From positions 1-5,524 of the forward strand of contig JAUUWK010000070.1 in assembly GCA_030589055.1 (NCBI GenBank): 5,524 nucleotides of DNA, given 5' to 3'. How positions within the stretch are numbered: position 1 is the first letter of the stretch; each line of letters opens with the position of its first letter. Position numbers and translations under genes: made by a program. Positions 4,641 to 5,524 of this stretch are shown here, piece by piece. The notes below the pieces were generated by a model that saw nothing but the letters and a program-made list of their open reading frames with translations, did not search any database and was not told where the DNA came from. Source of the DNA: Candidatus Bathyarchaeota archaeon (lineage in GTDB: Archaea; Thermoproteota; Bathyarchaeia; Bathyarchaeales; Bathycorpusculaceae).

Positions 4641-5237
4641 TTACACACTTGATCTCTGGTTTGTGAAACGGTGTTTCAGTAATTGAAAGTCCCGCTGTAA
4701 CAGTTCCTTATATTTTCCGCTGTAGAGCGCTGCAGCTGGATGAAAGGTTGGAAAAATTGTTACTTGCATGCTTAAAATAGATGCTTCAAAGAATTCTCCA
4801 TGAGTTTGTGTTATTCCGTTAAATGGTATGGCGACTTTGGAGAAGATGTAGGATGTTGAATGGTTTCCGAGAGTGACTATGATTTTTGGTTTGAGAACTT
4901 GGATTTGGCTGTCCAAGTATGGTGTGCATGTTTCGATTTCGTCTAGTAGAGGTTCACGGTTTTTTGGAGGCCTGCACTTGAGGATGTTACCGATGAAAAC
5001 GTTCTCTCTTGAAAGGTCAGCTATGGATAACAGGGTATCGAGGAAATTTCCAGCAGCTCCTACGAAAGGTTTTCCCTTAATGCCTTCCCAGTATCCAGGC
5101 GCTTCTCCAATAAACATGATTTGGCTGTCTGGGTTGCCTTCGCCTGGAACAGCGTTCTTCCGGGTCTTCCAAAGCTCACACTTACGGCAAACAACAACTT
5201 CAGAGGCAACAGCATCCAAGAGCTCCTTCCTAGACAC
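4641..5237 (-). CDS. udg: Type-4 (family 4) uracil-DNA glycosylase, [4Fe-4S]
   Basis: A 198-residue DNA-repair enzyme that removes uracil arising from cytosine deamination and so starts base-excision repair. It belongs to the Fe-S type-4 UDGs of archaea and thermophilic bacteria. Four cysteines spaced CX2C-X67-C-X15-C (Cys17, Cys20, Cys88, Cys104) are the cluster ligands. VPGEGNP (30-36) and the uracil-pocket motif GEAPG (44-48) with YWEG follow, then GKPFVGAAG (55-63), GNILKCRPPKNREP (83-96), VTLGNHS (121-127) and the C-terminal motif FHPAAAL (165-171), with the functional His166. I start at GTG 5237-5235: it has GGAGAG eight bases upstream, puts the first cluster cysteine at residue 17 as in the family, and sits 15 bases beyond the transcript start predicted from the TATA box. 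The longer TTG start at 5288 (17 extra residues) lies upstream of that TATA box and has no ribosome site. The gene stands alone, about 1 kb from the other minus-strand genes. Confidence 0.93.
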   Translation of the reverse strand: MSRKELLDAVASEVVVCRKCELWKTRKNAVPGEGNPDSQIMFIGEAPGYWEGIKGKPFVGAAGNFLDTLLSIADLSRENVFIGNILKCRPPKNREPLLDEIETCTPYLDSQIQVLKPKIIVTLGNHSTSYIFSKVAIPFNGITQTHGEFFEASILSMQVTIFPTFHPAAALYSGKYKELLQRDFQLLKHRFTNQRSSV

Positions 5238-5245
5238 GTGACATT

Positions 5246-5251
5246 CTCTCC
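5246..5251 (-). promoter_or_regulatory. Ribosome binding site deciding the UDG start
   Basis: The minus strand reads GGAGAG, followed by eight bases and then GTG at 5237-5235. It supports this internal GTG over the longer TTG start at 5288-5286, which has no such motif. Confidence 0.55.
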
Positions 5252-5274
5252 ATCCAGATTCTTTCTCTTTTCCG

Positions 5275-5282
5275 CTTATAAG
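5275..5282 (-). promoter_or_regulatory. TATA box of the UDG gene (palindromic)
   Basis: CTTATAAG is a strong archaeal TATA match. Its centre at 5278.5 predicts a minus-strand transcript start near 5252, giving a leader of about 15 bases that contains the GGAGAG ribosome site (5251-5246) and leads to GTG 5237. Because the element is palindromic it could also direct plus-strand transcription from about 5305, towards the small ORF at 5338. Confidence 0.5.
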
Positions 5283-5337
5283 TATCAATGAAGATTACTG
5301 AAAAGATCATCCATAAACCAGAAGCTCATAGGTTTCT

Positions 5338-5478
5338 ATGTCAAAAACTAAAGGGTCCACCGAAAACACTTTGCGCGAAAAACTAAAAGCGTTCTCCGGG
5401 ATATATTTGGCTCCAAATAGAGTTTCTATGCAGAAAGAGTATGTGCTGTATACAGTTTCTTATATATTATTAACATAG
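5338..5478 (+). CDS. Unidentified small ORF divergent from UDG, 46 residues
   Basis: ATG at 5338-5340 opens a 46-codon frame ending TAG at 5476-5478. The product starts basic (MSKTKGSTENTLREKLKAF) and ends in a hydrophobic, tyrosine-rich segment (YVLYTVSYILLT), which could be a short membrane helix or the core of a truncated domain. I do not recognise a family. AGGT lies five bases ahead of the ATG as a possible ribosome site, and the palindromic TATA element at 5275-5282 could drive it. The downstream 5479-5524 stretch is A/T-rich with T-runs (CTCTTTTATTTTCC), as expected of an archaeal terminator. Expression is unproven. Confidence 0.3.
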   Translation: MSKTKGSTENTLREKLKAFSGIYLAPNRVSMQKEYVLYTVSYILLT

Positions 5479-5524
5479 TCTCTTAATAGAGTATTCCTCT
5501 TTTATTTTCCAAAAATATTACTTT

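Noticed and set aside
4873..5241. Plus-strand 122-codon frame inside the UDG gene
   Set aside because: It is the antisense shadow of a gene with all family motifs intact.

Overview
The window most likely comes from an archaeon, probably an uncultured mesophilic or moderately thermophilic lineage. The phylum cannot be fixed from this sequence; Bathyarchaeia-like Thermoproteota is only a guess. The grounds are an Fe-S type-4 uracil-DNA glycosylase, a TIGR04076-family protein, TATA-box elements about 25 bases upstream of predicted transcript starts, GTG/TTG start codons, and a degenerate repeat ending in ATTGAAAG like many archaeal CRISPR repeats. All five convincing intact genes lie on the minus strand.

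Layout, left to right. 1-358 holds no gene I can support. 359-690 (minus) is a frameshifted VOC/glyoxalase-fold relic. 780-1103 (minus) encodes a small TIGR04076-family protein and has its own TATA-like element. 1174-2451 (minus) encodes a 12-helix major facilitator transporter. 2452-2658 is non-coding with one hairpin. 2659-3129 (minus) encodes a GAF-domain protein of the free methionine-(R)-sulfoxide reductase type. 3280-3648 (minus) encodes a carboxymuconolactone decarboxylase/AhpD-like protein with a CxxCxxxH motif. The last two could form a small redox or stress unit separated by about 150 bases.

3649-4640 is a gene-poor, decayed interval and the most unusual part of the window. It carries three degenerate 33-36 base direct repeats, a likely CRISPR relic, with starts 75 and 91 bases apart. 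The second interval contains a perfect C8G8 palindrome of 16 bases, and removing it restores the 75-base period exactly. Just beyond the last repeat is the C-terminal tail of an EamA/DMT-type transporter on the plus strand, then a small ORF whose start codon sits in a 9-bp hairpin.

4641-5237 (minus) encodes the type-4 uracil-DNA glycosylase. I place its start at an internal GTG because a TATA box and a Shine-Dalgarno motif line up with it, while the longer TTG start lies upstream of that TATA box. The last stretch, 5289-5524, holds one unconfirmed small plus-strand ORF (5338-5478) that may be transcribed divergently from UDG.

The intact genes do not form an obvious single pathway. DNA-uracil repair, methionine sulfoxide reduction and an AhpD-like thiol protein share a damage/oxidative-stress theme, but this is inference from annotation only.
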